DNA from: Tannerella sp.
Lineage (GTDB): Bacteria > Bacteroidota > Bacteroidia > Bacteroidales > Tannerellaceae
DNA length: 14,348 nt
Assembly: GCA_031268395.1 (NCBI GenBank)
Contig: JAIRXI010000310.1
Span: 1-14,348, forward strand
Direction: 5' to 3'
Shown here piece by piece: positions 1 to 6,502 of this stretch. A model generated the notes under the pieces. It was not told the DNA's origin and did no database searches. It saw only the letters and a program-made list of their open reading frames with translations. A program made the translations under genes and the position numbers. Positions within the stretch are counted from its first letter, which is position 1; each line of letters opens with the position of its first letter.

Positions 1-540
1 CTGTGCGAACGGCGCGAGATCGTGATTTCCGCACCGGCGGACGACGGTTCATACATGCTGGACTGGACGCAGACGTTTACTGCACGGGAGGATGTGATCC
101 TGGACCGTACGCCGATTCCTGGTGAAGAAAACGGATCGGAATGGGGCGGATATGCCGGTCTGGCGATTCGCTTTTCCAACGAATTGACCGGAGTAAAAAC
201 CGTAACAGCGAATCCCGGTGGCGTGCGCAGTCGAACCGCCGGCGTTACGGAATTTTACGACACGGCAGGAGCCGAACAAAACGGCGTGATTGACGGACAG
301 GAATACGGGATCGCCATTTTGACGCATCCCGACACACCGCGAAACGGCGACTGGTACATAATAGAGACAAAAGACTTTACCTATCTCAATCCGGCGACTC
401 TTTTACGCGCCGGATACGAACTGGACAAAGGAAAGACATTAACACTCAGACATCGTGTTCATGTCCACCGCGGACGCTGGAACGCGGATAAATTGACCCG
501 GGCGGCGAAGGACTACGCGAATACGGCGGGCAACAAATGA
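1..540 (+). CDS. PmoA-like (DUF6807) family protein, C-terminal part
   Basis: The frame is open from base 1 and stops at 538-540, so 179 C-terminal residues are visible and the start lies before the window. The segment with EWGGYAGLAIRF, the later ILTHPDTPRNGDWYI and the ending in which NPATLL is followed by a G-x-T-L-x-L-R-H-R-V strand resemble the DUF6807 family, often annotated 'PmoA family protein' by name only; these are not methane monooxygenases. Members in Bacteroidota and Planctomycetota are often encoded near Gfo/Idh/MocA oxidoreductases and sugar hydrolases. Here the next gene is such an oxidoreductase, 24 bp downstream, on the same strand and probably in the same operon. The biochemical role is unknown; a part in processing oxidised sugars is inference from context. 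An upstream signal peptide cannot be judged. Confidence 0.7.
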   Translation: MCERREIVISAPADDGSYMLDWTQTFTAREDVILDRTPIPGEENGSEWGGYAGLAIRFSNELTGVKTVTANPGGVRSRTAGVTEFYDTAGAEQNGVIDGQEYGIAILTHPDTPRNGDWYIIETKDFTYLNPATLLRAGYELDKGKTLTLRHRVHVHRGRWNADKLTRAAKDYANTAGNK

Positions 541-564
541 TTCTGATATTTAAATTTATATAGT

Positions 565-1911
565 ATGAAACGAAGAGATTTTTTGACAAATTCGGTATTG
601 GCAGGGGCAGGGTTGCCCCTGGGTATCACAACGACTGCCTCGCTGACGTCCTGTACGGGAAACGGCGAAGCAAAAACGAAACCGGTAACTCCGGAAGAAG
701 TCGGCATGTTTTCTTTTGTAGACAAAGCGCCCGACGGCAAGCCGCTCAAAGCCGCATTGATAGGTAACGGCGACAGGGGAACGGGCGCCGCCATGCAATT
801 CCTGAAGGCGGGATCCGATCTGTCACTTGTTGCAATGGCAGACGTATTCAAGGACAAACAGGATTATAGCCGGAAAACCTTGAAAGAAAAAGCCGGAGTT
901 GAAGTCCCCGACAAAAACTGTTTTATCGGTTTTGACGCGTGGCGCAAAGTATTGGACATGTCCGAAATCGACGTCGTACTCCTCTGTACGCCGCCGCATT
1001 TCTTTCCCGAATACCTCCGCGCGGCTGTTGACGCCGGGAAGCATATTTTCGTGGAAAAGCCGGGAGCCATCGACCCTGTCGGCGCACGCATGCTGATTGC
1101 CGCCTCGAAAGCGGCTAAAACGAAAGGCCTTTCCATTGTGGCGGGCATGCAGCGCCGCCACCAGCTAACTTACTGGGAAGCATACCTGCATGTGCGAAAC
1201 GGCATGATCGGAGATATTACGCACGCCACCGCACGCTGGGACGGCGGAGCGTCATGGTTCAAAAAACGGCAACCCGAATGGAGCGATATGGAATATTGCC
1301 TGCGGAACTGGTACAATATCAACTGGCTGATGGGCGACATTCCCCTGGGTTACGTCATTCACAACATCGACATTGTCACCTGGTTTCTCGGACAGCATCC
1401 GGTGAAAGTTGCCGGTTACGGAGGATGTGCACGGCGTTCAACGGGAGACATGTACGACATTTTCAGTATGGAATATGAATATGCCGACAATAAGACCATG
1501 CTGGCTACCAATCGCCAGATTAACGGCTGCACCAATGATGTGGGCGAAAAGATTTACGGAACAAAGGGCGTCGCCATCCTGAGCAGCTGGGCAGATTCAC
1601 GGATCGAGGACAACAGCGGAAACATACTCTGGCAGACCGACAGCAAAAATAACCCCGTCAAAGATCCGTACGATCAGGAACATATCCACCTGGTTGAATC
1701 CATACGGCTGAATAAACCGATCAATCAGGGGGAAGATCTGGCTTATTCGTCGATGATTGCCGTGATGGGACGCGAATCCGCCTATTCGGGTAAAACAGTT
1801 ACCTGGGACGAAATAATGACCTCCGACCTGCGCTACGGCCCGGGCAGCTATGAAATGGGTCCCGTGCCCGAATATGTCGAAGGCCGGTTCCCCATACCCG
1901 GCAGTGAATAA
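565..1911 (+). CDS. Gfo/Idh/MocA family oxidoreductase with Tat-type lipoprotein signal
   Basis: This 448-residue protein is a putative NAD(P)-dependent sugar oxidoreductase or related glycoside-acting enzyme. The N-terminus has twin arginines (RRDFL, residues 3-7), a hydrophobic stretch and a lipobox ending LTSC (Cys30), so export by Tat and lipid anchoring are predicted. A Rossmann start (ALIGNGDRGTG, about 64-74) follows, then the EKP signature at 164-166 and HNID at 266-269, matching the family's EKP lysine and its H-x-x-D catalytic-site motif. Length is typical of the secreted Bacteroidota subgroup. It follows the PmoA-like gene by 24 bp. The substrate cannot be read from sequence. A GH109-type NAD-dependent glycosidase is a possible alternative because those share the Tat signal and fold, but I see no feature that proves it. 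Confidence 0.88.
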   Translation: MKRRDFLTNSVLAGAGLPLGITTTASLTSCTGNGEAKTKPVTPEEVGMFSFVDKAPDGKPLKAALIGNGDRGTGAAMQFLKAGSDLSLVAMADVFKDKQDYSRKTLKEKAGVEVPDKNCFIGFDAWRKVLDMSEIDVVLLCTPPHFFPEYLRAAVDAGKHIFVEKPGAIDPVGARMLIAASKAAKTKGLSIVAGMQRRHQLTYWEAYLHVRNGMIGDITHATARWDGGASWFKKRQPEWSDMEYCLRNWYNINWLMGDIPLGYVIHNIDIVTWFLGQHPVKVAGYGGCARRSTGDMYDIFSMEYEYADNKTMLATNRQINGCTNDVGEKIYGTKGVAILSSWADSRIEDNSGNILWQTDSKNNPVKDPYDQEHIHLVESIRLNKPINQGEDLAYSSMIAVMGRESAYSGKTVTWDEIMTSDLRYGPGSYEMGPVPEYVEGRFPIPGSE

Positions 1912-1929
1912 AAATCACGGAAAGAGAAC

Positions 1930-1957
1930 GGATGCGAGGCGACAACGTCTCGCATCC
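1930..1957. terminator. Hairpin between convergent genes, probable bidirectional terminator
   Basis: GGATGCGAG (1930-1938) pairs perfectly with CTCGCATCC (1949-1957). Inside it, G-T, C-G and G-C pairs extend the stem to 12 bp around an ACAA tetraloop (1942-1945). It lies between the stop of the Gfo/Idh gene (1911) and the stop of lpxH, which abuts it at 1958. There is no clean T-run on the plus strand. On the minus strand the hairpin is followed after a short gap by T-rich sequence. Confidence 0.6.
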
Positions 1958-2719
1958 CTATATTTCAAACCGATCCAGGGTCAAACGGCTTCCGTCCCAG
2001 CGAATAAAGGAAAAGTATTGCATCCAGTCGCCGACAAAAAGCAGGCGGGAGGCAGTCGTTAACTCCCGGTCGAGCAGAAGATGCAGGTGGCCGAAGATGA
2101 AAAAGCGGATATCGGGGTGCGTCCGGGCGTACTCTTCCGCAAAATCCGCCAGGACAGCCGCCTGCCTGTCCGGCGCGGTCTGCCGTCTTCTCTCCATGCC
2201 GGTTTTGCGGCTGCGGAGCGACCATCTCCGGGCAAAGGCAAATGTCCAGCGGGGGTGGATAGCTGCATAGAAAAACTGGCAGACTTTGTTGCGAAACATC
2301 GCCTGCAGGAAACGGAACATCGGGGGACGCCGCCCAACTTCGTCGCCATGCGCCAGATAAAAACGCTTGCCCAGCAGGTCGACTGTTAACGGCCCCTGAT
2401 GAATGCGGACGCCGATTTCCTGCGGCAGATAATCGAACATCCAGATATCGTGATTCCCGATAAACAGATGGATTTCAATGCCGCGGTCGGCCAGTTCGGC
2501 CAACTTGCCGAGGAAACGGACATGTCCCCGCGGCACGACATATTTGTATTCATACCAGTAATCAAACATATCCCCCAGAAAATAAATAGCTCCGGCATCG
2601 TCCCGGATGCTGTCGAGCCAGCGCACGAGTCTCTTTTCTGCAGCCTGCGGGTCGGCTGCATAGCAGTTGCCCAGATGCGCATCGGCAGCGAAATAGATAT
2701 TTTTGCCCGGAGGATGCAT
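1958..2719 (-). CDS. lpxH: UDP-2,3-diacylglucosamine diphosphatase (LpxH-type metallophosphoesterase)
   Basis: LpxH cleaves UDP-2,3-diacylglucosamine to lipid X and UMP, the fourth step of lipid A synthesis, at the cytoplasmic face of the inner membrane. The 253-residue protein carries all calcineurin-like metal-site motifs: D-A-H (D13, H15), GDMFDYW (D50), GNHD (89-91 N-H-D), AHGDE (H124, D126) and FGHLH (H211, H213). The DYWYEY sequence after the second motif fits the LpxH family better than other phosphoesterases. The ATG at 2719 comes directly before the first motif, leaving no room for a later start. It is the last gene of the minus-strand row efp-radC-sufT-lpxH, 15 bp after the DUF59 gene. 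The region after about residue 140 is Arg-rich and amphipathic, as expected for a membrane-associated lid. Confidence 0.9.
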   Translation of the reverse strand: MHPPGKNIYFAADAHLGNCYAADPQAAEKRLVRWLDSIRDDAGAIYFLGDMFDYWYEYKYVVPRGHVRFLGKLAELADRGIEIHLFIGNHDIWMFDYLPQEIGVRIHQGPLTVDLLGKRFYLAHGDEVGRRPPMFRFLQAMFRNKVCQFFYAAIHPRWTFAFARRWSLRSRKTGMERRRQTAPDRQAAVLADFAEEYARTHPDIRFFIFGHLHLLLDRELTTASRLLFVGDWMQYFSFIRWDGSRLTLDRFEI

Positions 2720-2734
2720 TCGTTTTCCGTTCTT

Positions 2735-3055
2735 TTACAGTAATCCCAGTTCCAGTTTAGCCTCTTCGCTCATCATGTCGCGGTGCCATTCCGGTTCGAA
2801 TACCAGATTGACCTGTACGCCTGCCACGCCTTCGACTGCTTCTACCTTCATCCGTATGTCTTCGATAATGTAGTCGGCTGCCGGACAGTTCGGCGCCGTG
2901 AGTGTCATGTCTATCTGCACGTTCTTCGCTCCGTCCACGTCCACACGGTAAATAAGCCCAAGATCATAGACGTTGACCGGAATTTCCGGATCGTACACGG
3001 TTTTCAGCGCCGTGACGATCGCCTCTTCCGTCTGTAAAAATTCATTTTCCATCAT
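2735..3055 (-). CDS. SufT-like DUF59/MIP18 Fe-S maturation protein
   Basis: A 106-residue single-domain DUF59 (MIP18/PaaD-like) protein. These proteins help load iron-sulphur clusters onto client proteins; SufT is the form linked to the SUF pathway. Family hallmarks are DPEIPVNVYDLGLIY (22-36) and TAPNCPAA (53-60), the latter with the conserved Cys57. The C-terminal W-H-R-D-M-M-S and terminal LGLL match the bacterial SufT-like group. Either Met1 or Met2 could start it; the ATG at 3055 is used. It lies 29 bp after radC and 15 bp before lpxH on the same strand, so cotranscription is likely. No other suf genes are in the window, so assignment to SUF rests on the family. PaaD of phenylacetate degradation is excluded by its short single domain and the absence of paa genes. 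Confidence 0.85.
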   Translation of the reverse strand: MMENEFLQTEEAIVTALKTVYDPEIPVNVYDLGLIYRVDVDGAKNVQIDMTLTAPNCPAADYIIEDIRMKVEAVEGVAGVQVNLVFEPEWHRDMMSEEAKLELGLL

Positions 3056-3084
3056 TGCAGGTTTCGGGGGTTGAATGGGTTACG

Positions 3085-3780
3085 TTACAGTTTGCCTTCG
3101 TCGGCATAGCTGTAGTATTTGTTGTCGCAGAGGATGATATGGTCCAGGAGTTGGATGCCCAGCAACTGCACCGCCTGCTGGACACGGGAGGTCAGTGCGT
3201 CGTCTTCCCGGCTGGGATGCAGGTTGCCCGACGGGTGGTTGTGGCACAGGAGAAGCCCGAAACACAGCGTGTTAATCGCCGCCTTCAGTATCAGGCGTAT
3301 GTCGACGGTCGCCTTGCCCGTTCCTCCCTGGCTGATTTTGACTTTTTCAATGACTTTCCCGGAGCGGCTCGTCATGGCCACCCAGAACTCTTCGTATGGA
3401 AGGTCGCACAGCAGCGGATAAAACAGTTTGAATACCTGCGCACTGCTCTGGATGCCTTCTTTTGGCAGGGGGTCTGCATCGCCCCGACGCCGCGCCAGTT
3501 CCATGGCGGCAACGATGGCAATGGCTTTGGCTTCGCCGATGCCGTTGAATGCCGTCAATTCCTTGACAGACATTTTCCCAAGTGCATTCAAATTGTTGGA
3601 AACCGCGTTCAGGATACGTTGCGACAACTGTACGGCCGTTTCCTTCGTATTCCCCGAACCGATCAGGATGGCTAACAGTTCCGCATCGCTCAGCGTGGAA
3701 CTTCCCTTGAGCAGCATCTTCTCGCGCGGACGGTCTTCAACGGCCCACTCCTTGATGCGAAGTCTTTCGGCCGAATCCAC
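3085..3780 (-). CDS. radC: RadC-family (JAB/MPN domain) protein
   Basis: A 231-residue RadC/YicR-type protein. Residues 20-100 form the UPF0758 N-terminal part with a helix-hairpin-helix-like FNGIGEAKA (78-86), suited to DNA contact. Residues 110-231 form a JAB1/MPN metalloprotease-like domain with the H-x-H-x7-S-x2-D signature complete (H180, H182, S190, D193), inside HNHPSG. The early name linking it to DNA repair is historically doubtful, and the true activity of the family is not settled. The length is normal and no metal ligand is missing. It starts 6 bp after the efp stop, so translation of the two is probably coupled. Mobile-element RadC paralogues usually lack the N-terminal half; this one has it, so it is the chromosomal housekeeping form. 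Confidence 0.93.
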   Translation of the reverse strand: MDSAERLRIKEWAVEDRPREKMLLKGSSTLSDAELLAILIGSGNTKETAVQLSQRILNAVSNNLNALGKMSVKELTAFNGIGEAKAIAIVAAMELARRRGDADPLPKEGIQSSAQVFKLFYPLLCDLPYEEFWVAMTSRSGKVIEKVKISQGGTGKATVDIRLILKAAINTLCFGLLLCHNHPSGNLHPSREDDALTSRVQQAVQLLGIQLLDHIILCDNKYYSYADEGKL

Positions 3781-3786
3781 GGGCGT

Positions 3787-4350
3787 TTATTTTACGCGTC
3801 CGACGTACGAGCCGTTGCGGGTATCGACTTCAATCCTGTCGCCTTCATTGATAAACAGGGGCACACGCACTTTGGCGCCGGTCTCTACCGTTGCATCTTT
3901 CAGCGTATTGGTGGCCGTGTCGCCCCTGATACCCGGCTCGGTGTACGTTATTTCGAGCGTCACGTGAGCCGGCAGTTCGCACGTCAGGATGGTCTCGCTT
4001 TCGGCGTGAACCATTGCTTCTACCATGTCGCCCTCTTTCAGGAACGCCACGCCGTCGACGCTCTCACCTGCCAGCGAAATCTGGTCGAACGTTTCGGGAT
4101 GCATGAAGTTGTAACCCATGTCGTCTTTGTACAGAAACTGATAGGGGCGGCGTTCGATGCGTACTTCTTCCACCTTGACGCCCGAGTTCCATGTCTTGTC
4201 GATCACGCGACCCGTTGTGACGTTTTTCAGTTTGGTACGTATGAAAGCTGGCCCCTTCCCCGGTTTCACGTGAAGAAACTCGGCGATGAAGTAATATGTC
4301 CCGTCAACATTCAGGCACATCCCGTTTCTAAAATCTGCTGTTGTAGCCAT
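3787..4350 (-). CDS. efp: Translation elongation factor P
   Basis: EF-P binds ribosomes stalled at consecutive prolines and promotes peptide bond formation. The 187-residue protein has the expected three beta-barrel domains: a KOW-like domain I (about 1-65), a middle OB domain (about 66-128) and a C-terminal OB domain (about 129-187). The tip loop reads VKPGKGPA (28-35), so Lys32 sits where the E. coli EF-P lysine is modified. No epmA/epmB-type or rhamnosyl-transfer gene is near, so the modification state is unknown. The C-terminus ends in NGSYVGRVK, close to the family's usual G-x-Y-x-x-R ending. It follows the tRNA-Arg gene by 24 bp on the same strand and precedes radC by 6 bp, so one transcript could carry tRNA and mRNA. 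Confidence 0.97.
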   Translation of the reverse strand: MATTADFRNGMCLNVDGTYYFIAEFLHVKPGKGPAFIRTKLKNVTTGRVIDKTWNSGVKVEEVRIERRPYQFLYKDDMGYNFMHPETFDQISLAGESVDGVAFLKEGDMVEAMVHAESETILTCELPAHVTLEITYTEPGIRGDTATNTLKDATVETGAKVRVPLFINEGDRIEVDTRNGSYVGRVK

Positions 4351-4374
4351 AAATTTCCTGTATATTTTTAGTTG

Positions 4375-4447
4375 TGACCCGGGTGGGACTCAAACCCACG
4401 ACCTTCAGAACCGGAATCTGACGCTCTATTCACTAAGCTACCAGGCC
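4375..4447 (-). tRNA. tRNA-Arg (anticodon CCG)
   Basis: Read on the minus strand, a full 73-nt cloverleaf forms. The acceptor stem GGCCTGG pairs with CCGGGTC using two G-U pairs, the D stem is GCTT/GAGC, the anticodon stem is TCAGA/TCTGA with loop TTCCGGT, and the T stem is GTGGG/CCCAC with loop TTTGAGT. Anticodon positions 34-36 are CCG, reading the arginine codon CGG. The discriminator base is A (complement of 4375). CCA is not encoded; the following bases are CAAC, so CCA must be added after transcription, as is usual in Bacteroidota. It lies 24 bp upstream of efp. Confidence 0.95.
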
Positions 4448-4460
4448 AAAAAAACAGGGG

Positions 4461-4468
4461 CAAAGGTA
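4461..4468 (-). promoter_or_regulatory. Bacteroidota -7 box upstream of tRNA-Arg/efp
   Basis: On the minus strand the sequence reads TACCTTTG, an exact match to TAnnTTTG, the -7 element used by the Bacteroidota primary sigma factor. It ends 13 bp before the tRNA 5' end (4447), so initiation would fall a few bases upstream of the tRNA. I found no clear TTG at the -33 position. Confidence 0.55.
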
Positions 4469-4554
4469 TAAAAAAATCCGTGACTGCATAACTGGAACGT
4501 TTATTTTTACGAAAAATTGAGGAGTTGCCGTTTCGACAAGTCGGATTTATCCAG

Positions 4555-4562
4555 TACCTTTG
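4555..4562 (+). promoter_or_regulatory. Bacteroidota -7 box upstream of ung
   Basis: TACCTTTG matches TAnnTTTG exactly and lies 28 bp before the ung start codon at 4591. The nearest TTG upstream (4525-4527) is 27 bp away, longer than the usual spacer, so the -33 element is uncertain. With the minus-strand box at 4461-4468 it makes the interval 4448-4590 a divergent promoter region. Confidence 0.5.
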
Positions 4563-4590
4563 CTTCCGTATTTTTTATGCAAATGGAATT

Positions 4591-5253
4591 ATGAACGTGA
4601 AAATGGAGGCCAGCTGGAAAGAACGGCTGGCGGATGAATTTGAAAAAACATACTTCAGGCAGTTAACGGATTTTGTACGCGAAGAATATGGGCGAACGAC
4701 CGTTTATCCTTCCGGCACATTGATATTCAACGCCTTCGAAAACTGCCCTTTCGACAGGGTCAAGGTGGTTCTGCTGGGGCAGGATCCCTATCACGAACCC
4801 GGACAGGCGCATGGTCTGTGTTTTTCCGTGCCGGAGGGGGTGCCTTTTCCGCCGTCGCTGGTGAACATTTTCCGGGAAATTGAGTCGGACACGGGCGCGC
4901 CCGTCCCCGGAAACGGGAACCTGACGCGGTGGGCGAAACAGGGTGTACTGCTGCTCAACGCCACGCTGACCGTACGGGCGCATGTGGCCGGTTCGCACCA
5001 AAACAGGGGATGGGAAACATTTACCGACGCCGTCATTGACCGGCTGAATTCGGAACGCAAACATATCGTATACCTGCTGTGGGGTTCCTACGCCCAGCGG
5101 AAAGGCGGCATTATCAATGCCGCCCGCAACTTGGTGCTGAAATCGGCGCATCCTTCGCCGCTCTCGGCCTACAGGGGATTTTTCGGGAACAGGCATTTCA
5201 GTCAGGCAAACGACTATCTGACGGCCTCCGGACAGACGCCCGTCGAGTGGTGA
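4591..5253 (+). CDS. ung: Uracil-DNA glycosylase (family 1)
   Basis: Ung removes uracil from DNA to start base excision repair. The chosen ATG gives 220 residues beginning MNVKMEASWK, matching the start of Bacteroides Ung proteins. An upstream TTG at 4525 would add 22 residues unlike the family and would lie before the likely promoter. Family-1 motifs are intact: the water-activating loop GQDPYH (63-68, catalytic Asp65), the Pro-rich loop VPFPPSL (84-90), the uracil-recognition segment LLNATLTV (121-128, with Asn123) and the minor-groove loop HPSPLSAYRGFFG (187-199, catalytic His187). It is transcribed alone, divergent from tRNA-Arg and convergent with the HIT gene. A five-codon ORF (ATG at 4577) overlaps its start by ATGA. 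Confidence 0.97.
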   Translation: MNVKMEASWKERLADEFEKTYFRQLTDFVREEYGRTTVYPSGTLIFNAFENCPFDRVKVVLLGQDPYHEPGQAHGLCFSVPEGVPFPPSLVNIFREIESDTGAPVPGNGNLTRWAKQGVLLLNATLTVRAHVAGSHQNRGWETFTDAVIDRLNSERKHIVYLLWGSYAQRKGGIINAARNLVLKSAHPSPLSAYRGFFGNRHFSQANDYLTASGQTPVEW

Positions 5254-5388
5254 AGCGGGGACTGACCGGATACGGCGCGCCGGAAAATGAGGCCGGCTTT
5301 CCCCGTTTCGTTCCGCGATCCTTTTTGCTTACTTCTTGTGTCCGAAAATTTCAGGAATACGATACTGTATGCAAGAGACTGCCTCTGT

Positions 5389-5426
5389 CCCTGCCTGGAC
5401 AGGGTTTGCAACCCTGCCCGTCAGGG
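5389..5426. repeat. Nested palindromes between convergent ung and HIT genes
   Basis: CAGGGTT (5400-5406) and AACCCTG (5410-5416) form a perfect 7-bp inverted repeat around TGC. CCTG at 5394-5397 can pair with CAGG at 5422-5425 outside it. CCCTG/CAGGG also pair locally at 5389-5404 and again at 5412-5426, so alternative hairpins exist. There is no T-run, so it is not a standard intrinsic terminator. It could be a REP-like extragenic palindrome or a factor-dependent end for two converging transcripts. The rest of the interval 5254-5448 holds no gene that I can see. Confidence 0.5.
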
Positions 5427-5448
5427 CATCCACCTGGCCATATACCGG

Positions 5449-5862
5449 TTATTCTTGTGTCAAGCCTCGGATTAGCTTTTCGCGGATTTTCGCCGCGGTT
5501 TGGGCCAGTTCTTCCGGCGTCGTTTCCAGTTTCGGATGGCCGAAAGAGAGGTCGGACTCTTTCCGGATGGGCACCAGATGGATATGGGCATGGGGTACTT
5601 CCAGACCGATAACGGTCAGCCCGATGCGTTTGCAGGGAATCGCCTGCTCCAGGGCGCGGGCGACGGTTTTGGCGAACGCCATCATACGTCCCAGTACTTC
5701 ATCGTCCAAATCGAACAGGTAGTCAACTTCCTTTTTCGGGATAACCAGCGTATGGCCTTTGGCGATGGGATTGATGTCCAGAAAGGCGAAAAATTCGTCA
5801 TTCCCGGCGATCCGGTGACAGGGGATTTCACCGGCCGCAATTCTGCTGAAAAGAGTAGCCAT
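5449..5862 (-). CDS. HIT-family nucleotide hydrolase
   Basis: A 137-residue histidine-triad protein of the HINT/Hit branch, which hydrolyses nucleoside phosphoramidates or similar nucleotides. The triad is HAHIH (91-95), with His95 followed by hydrophobic residues as in the H-x-H-x-H-x-x motif. The N-terminal FSRIAAGEIPC (5-15) and the middle GHTLVIPKKEVDYLFDL (36-52) are also typical. The ATG at 5862 is chosen because it starts MATLFSRI, the standard family start; a longer reading from 5928 would overlap greA. It begins 4 bp after the greA stop, so the two are surely cotranscribed, a common arrangement in Bacteroidota. The physiological substrate is unknown. Confidence 0.92.
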   Translation of the reverse strand: MATLFSRIAAGEIPCHRIAGNDEFFAFLDINPIAKGHTLVIPKKEVDYLFDLDDEVLGRMMAFAKTVARALEQAIPCKRIGLTVIGLEVPHAHIHLVPIRKESDLSFGHPKLETTPEELAQTAAKIREKLIRGLTQE

Positions 5863-5866
5863 GGTT

Positions 5867-6337
5867 TTATATGGATATTTCCAGAATCTCGAACTTGACG
5901 ATTCCCGAAGGAACCTTGATCTCTGCAATGTCGCCCGCCTTTTTCCCGATCAAGCCTTTGGCAATCGGCGTATCCACGGAAATCTTGTTTTCTTTCAGGT
6001 TGGCTTCCGAATTGGATACCAGGGAATAAGTCATGACGACGCCGTTCTGGAGGTTTTTAATTTTGACCTTGTTCATAATCTGAACAACATCTGTTTTGAT
6101 CCGCGCTTCATCTATCATCCGTGCGTTTGAGATGAGGTTTTTCAACTGCGCAATTTTTCCTTCGAGAATGCCCTGCGCGTCTTTCGCCGCATCGTATTCC
6201 GCATTCTCGGACAAGTCGCCTTTATCCCTTGCCTCCGCAATCTGGGCAGAGATCTCGGGACGTTTCACGCTTTCCAGATAATTAATTTCGGCCAGTATTT
6301 TGTTATAGCCATCTTCTGTCATATACGTAACAGCCAT
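5867..6337 (-). CDS. greA: Transcription elongation factor GreA
   Basis: GreA enters the RNA polymerase secondary channel and stimulates cleavage of backtracked RNA. The 156-residue protein has the N-terminal coiled coil (about 1-75) with the catalytic tip GDLSENAEY (40-48; acidic residues Asp41 and Glu44) and the C-terminal FKBP-like domain (about 80-156) with the GLIGKKAGDIAEI segment. Length is standard. The ATG at 6337 is preceded at 9 bp by a perfect AGGAGG, which supports this start over the Met at residue 6. Downstream, the HIT gene follows after 4 bp. The leader contains a strong hairpin plus T-tract between a candidate promoter and the ribosome binding site, so expression may depend on read-through. 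Confidence 0.97.
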   Translation of the reverse strand: MAVTYMTEDGYNKILAEINYLESVKRPEISAQIAEARDKGDLSENAEYDAAKDAQGILEGKIAQLKNLISNARMIDEARIKTDVVQIMNKVKIKNLQNGVVMTYSLVSNSEANLKENKISVDTPIAKGLIGKKAGDIAEIKVPSGIVKFEILEISI

Positions 6338-6346
6338 TTTTATTTT

Positions 6347-6352
6347 CCTCCT
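6347..6352 (-). promoter_or_regulatory. Strong Shine-Dalgarno site of greA
   Basis: The minus strand reads AGGAGG 9 bases before the greA ATG. Perfect Shine-Dalgarno sites are uncommon in Bacteroidota, and other genes in this window show weak or no such site, so this one stands out and fixes the greA start. Confidence 0.75.
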
Positions 6353-6365
6353 TTGTTTTGATTCT

Positions 6366-6410
6366 AAAAAATAAAAAAAGAATCCCGGTCACATACATGA
6401 ACCGGAATCC
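6366..6410 (-). terminator. Intrinsic terminator in the greA leader
   Basis: On the minus strand GGATTCCGGT (6410-6401) pairs with ACCGGGATTC (6389-6380), a 10-bp stem with two G-U pairs and an 11-nt loop. It is followed at once by seven T, one A and six T. This is the clearest rho-independent terminator in the window. It stands 14 bp before the greA Shine-Dalgarno site and about 92 bp after the stop of the DUF4369 gene, with a candidate promoter in between. It may end the upstream transcript, attenuate greA, or both. Confidence 0.85.
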
Positions 6411-6439
6411 GCACTTATCATTAATCCTATTAGTTGCTG

Positions 6440-6447
6440 CAAAGATA
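6440..6447 (-). promoter_or_regulatory. Bacteroidota -7 box, probable greA promoter
   Basis: The minus strand reads TATCTTTG, an exact TAnnTTTG match, in the AT-rich interval between the DUF4369 stop (6503) and greA. Initiation would fall near 6433, about 23 nt before the terminator hairpin, giving a leader of about 95 nt. A -33 TTG is not evident. Confidence 0.5.
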
Positions 6448-6502
6448 ATCCTTATTTTACGATCTGTAAAATTTCCGGAAATGCTTTACAACATAAATTT
6501 TC

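Noticed and set aside
3055..3675. 206-codon plus-strand ORF
   Set aside because: It is antisense to radC, whose metal-site motifs are intact.
4375..4447. tRNA-Arg as an integration (att) site
   Set aside because: No integrase lies nearby, and the sequence after the tRNA 3' end leads straight into efp; no duplicate of the tRNA end was seen.
5079..5612. 177-codon plus-strand ORF across the ung-HIT gap
   Set aside because: It overlaps the end of ung in another frame and runs antisense into the HIT gene; no domain is recognisable.
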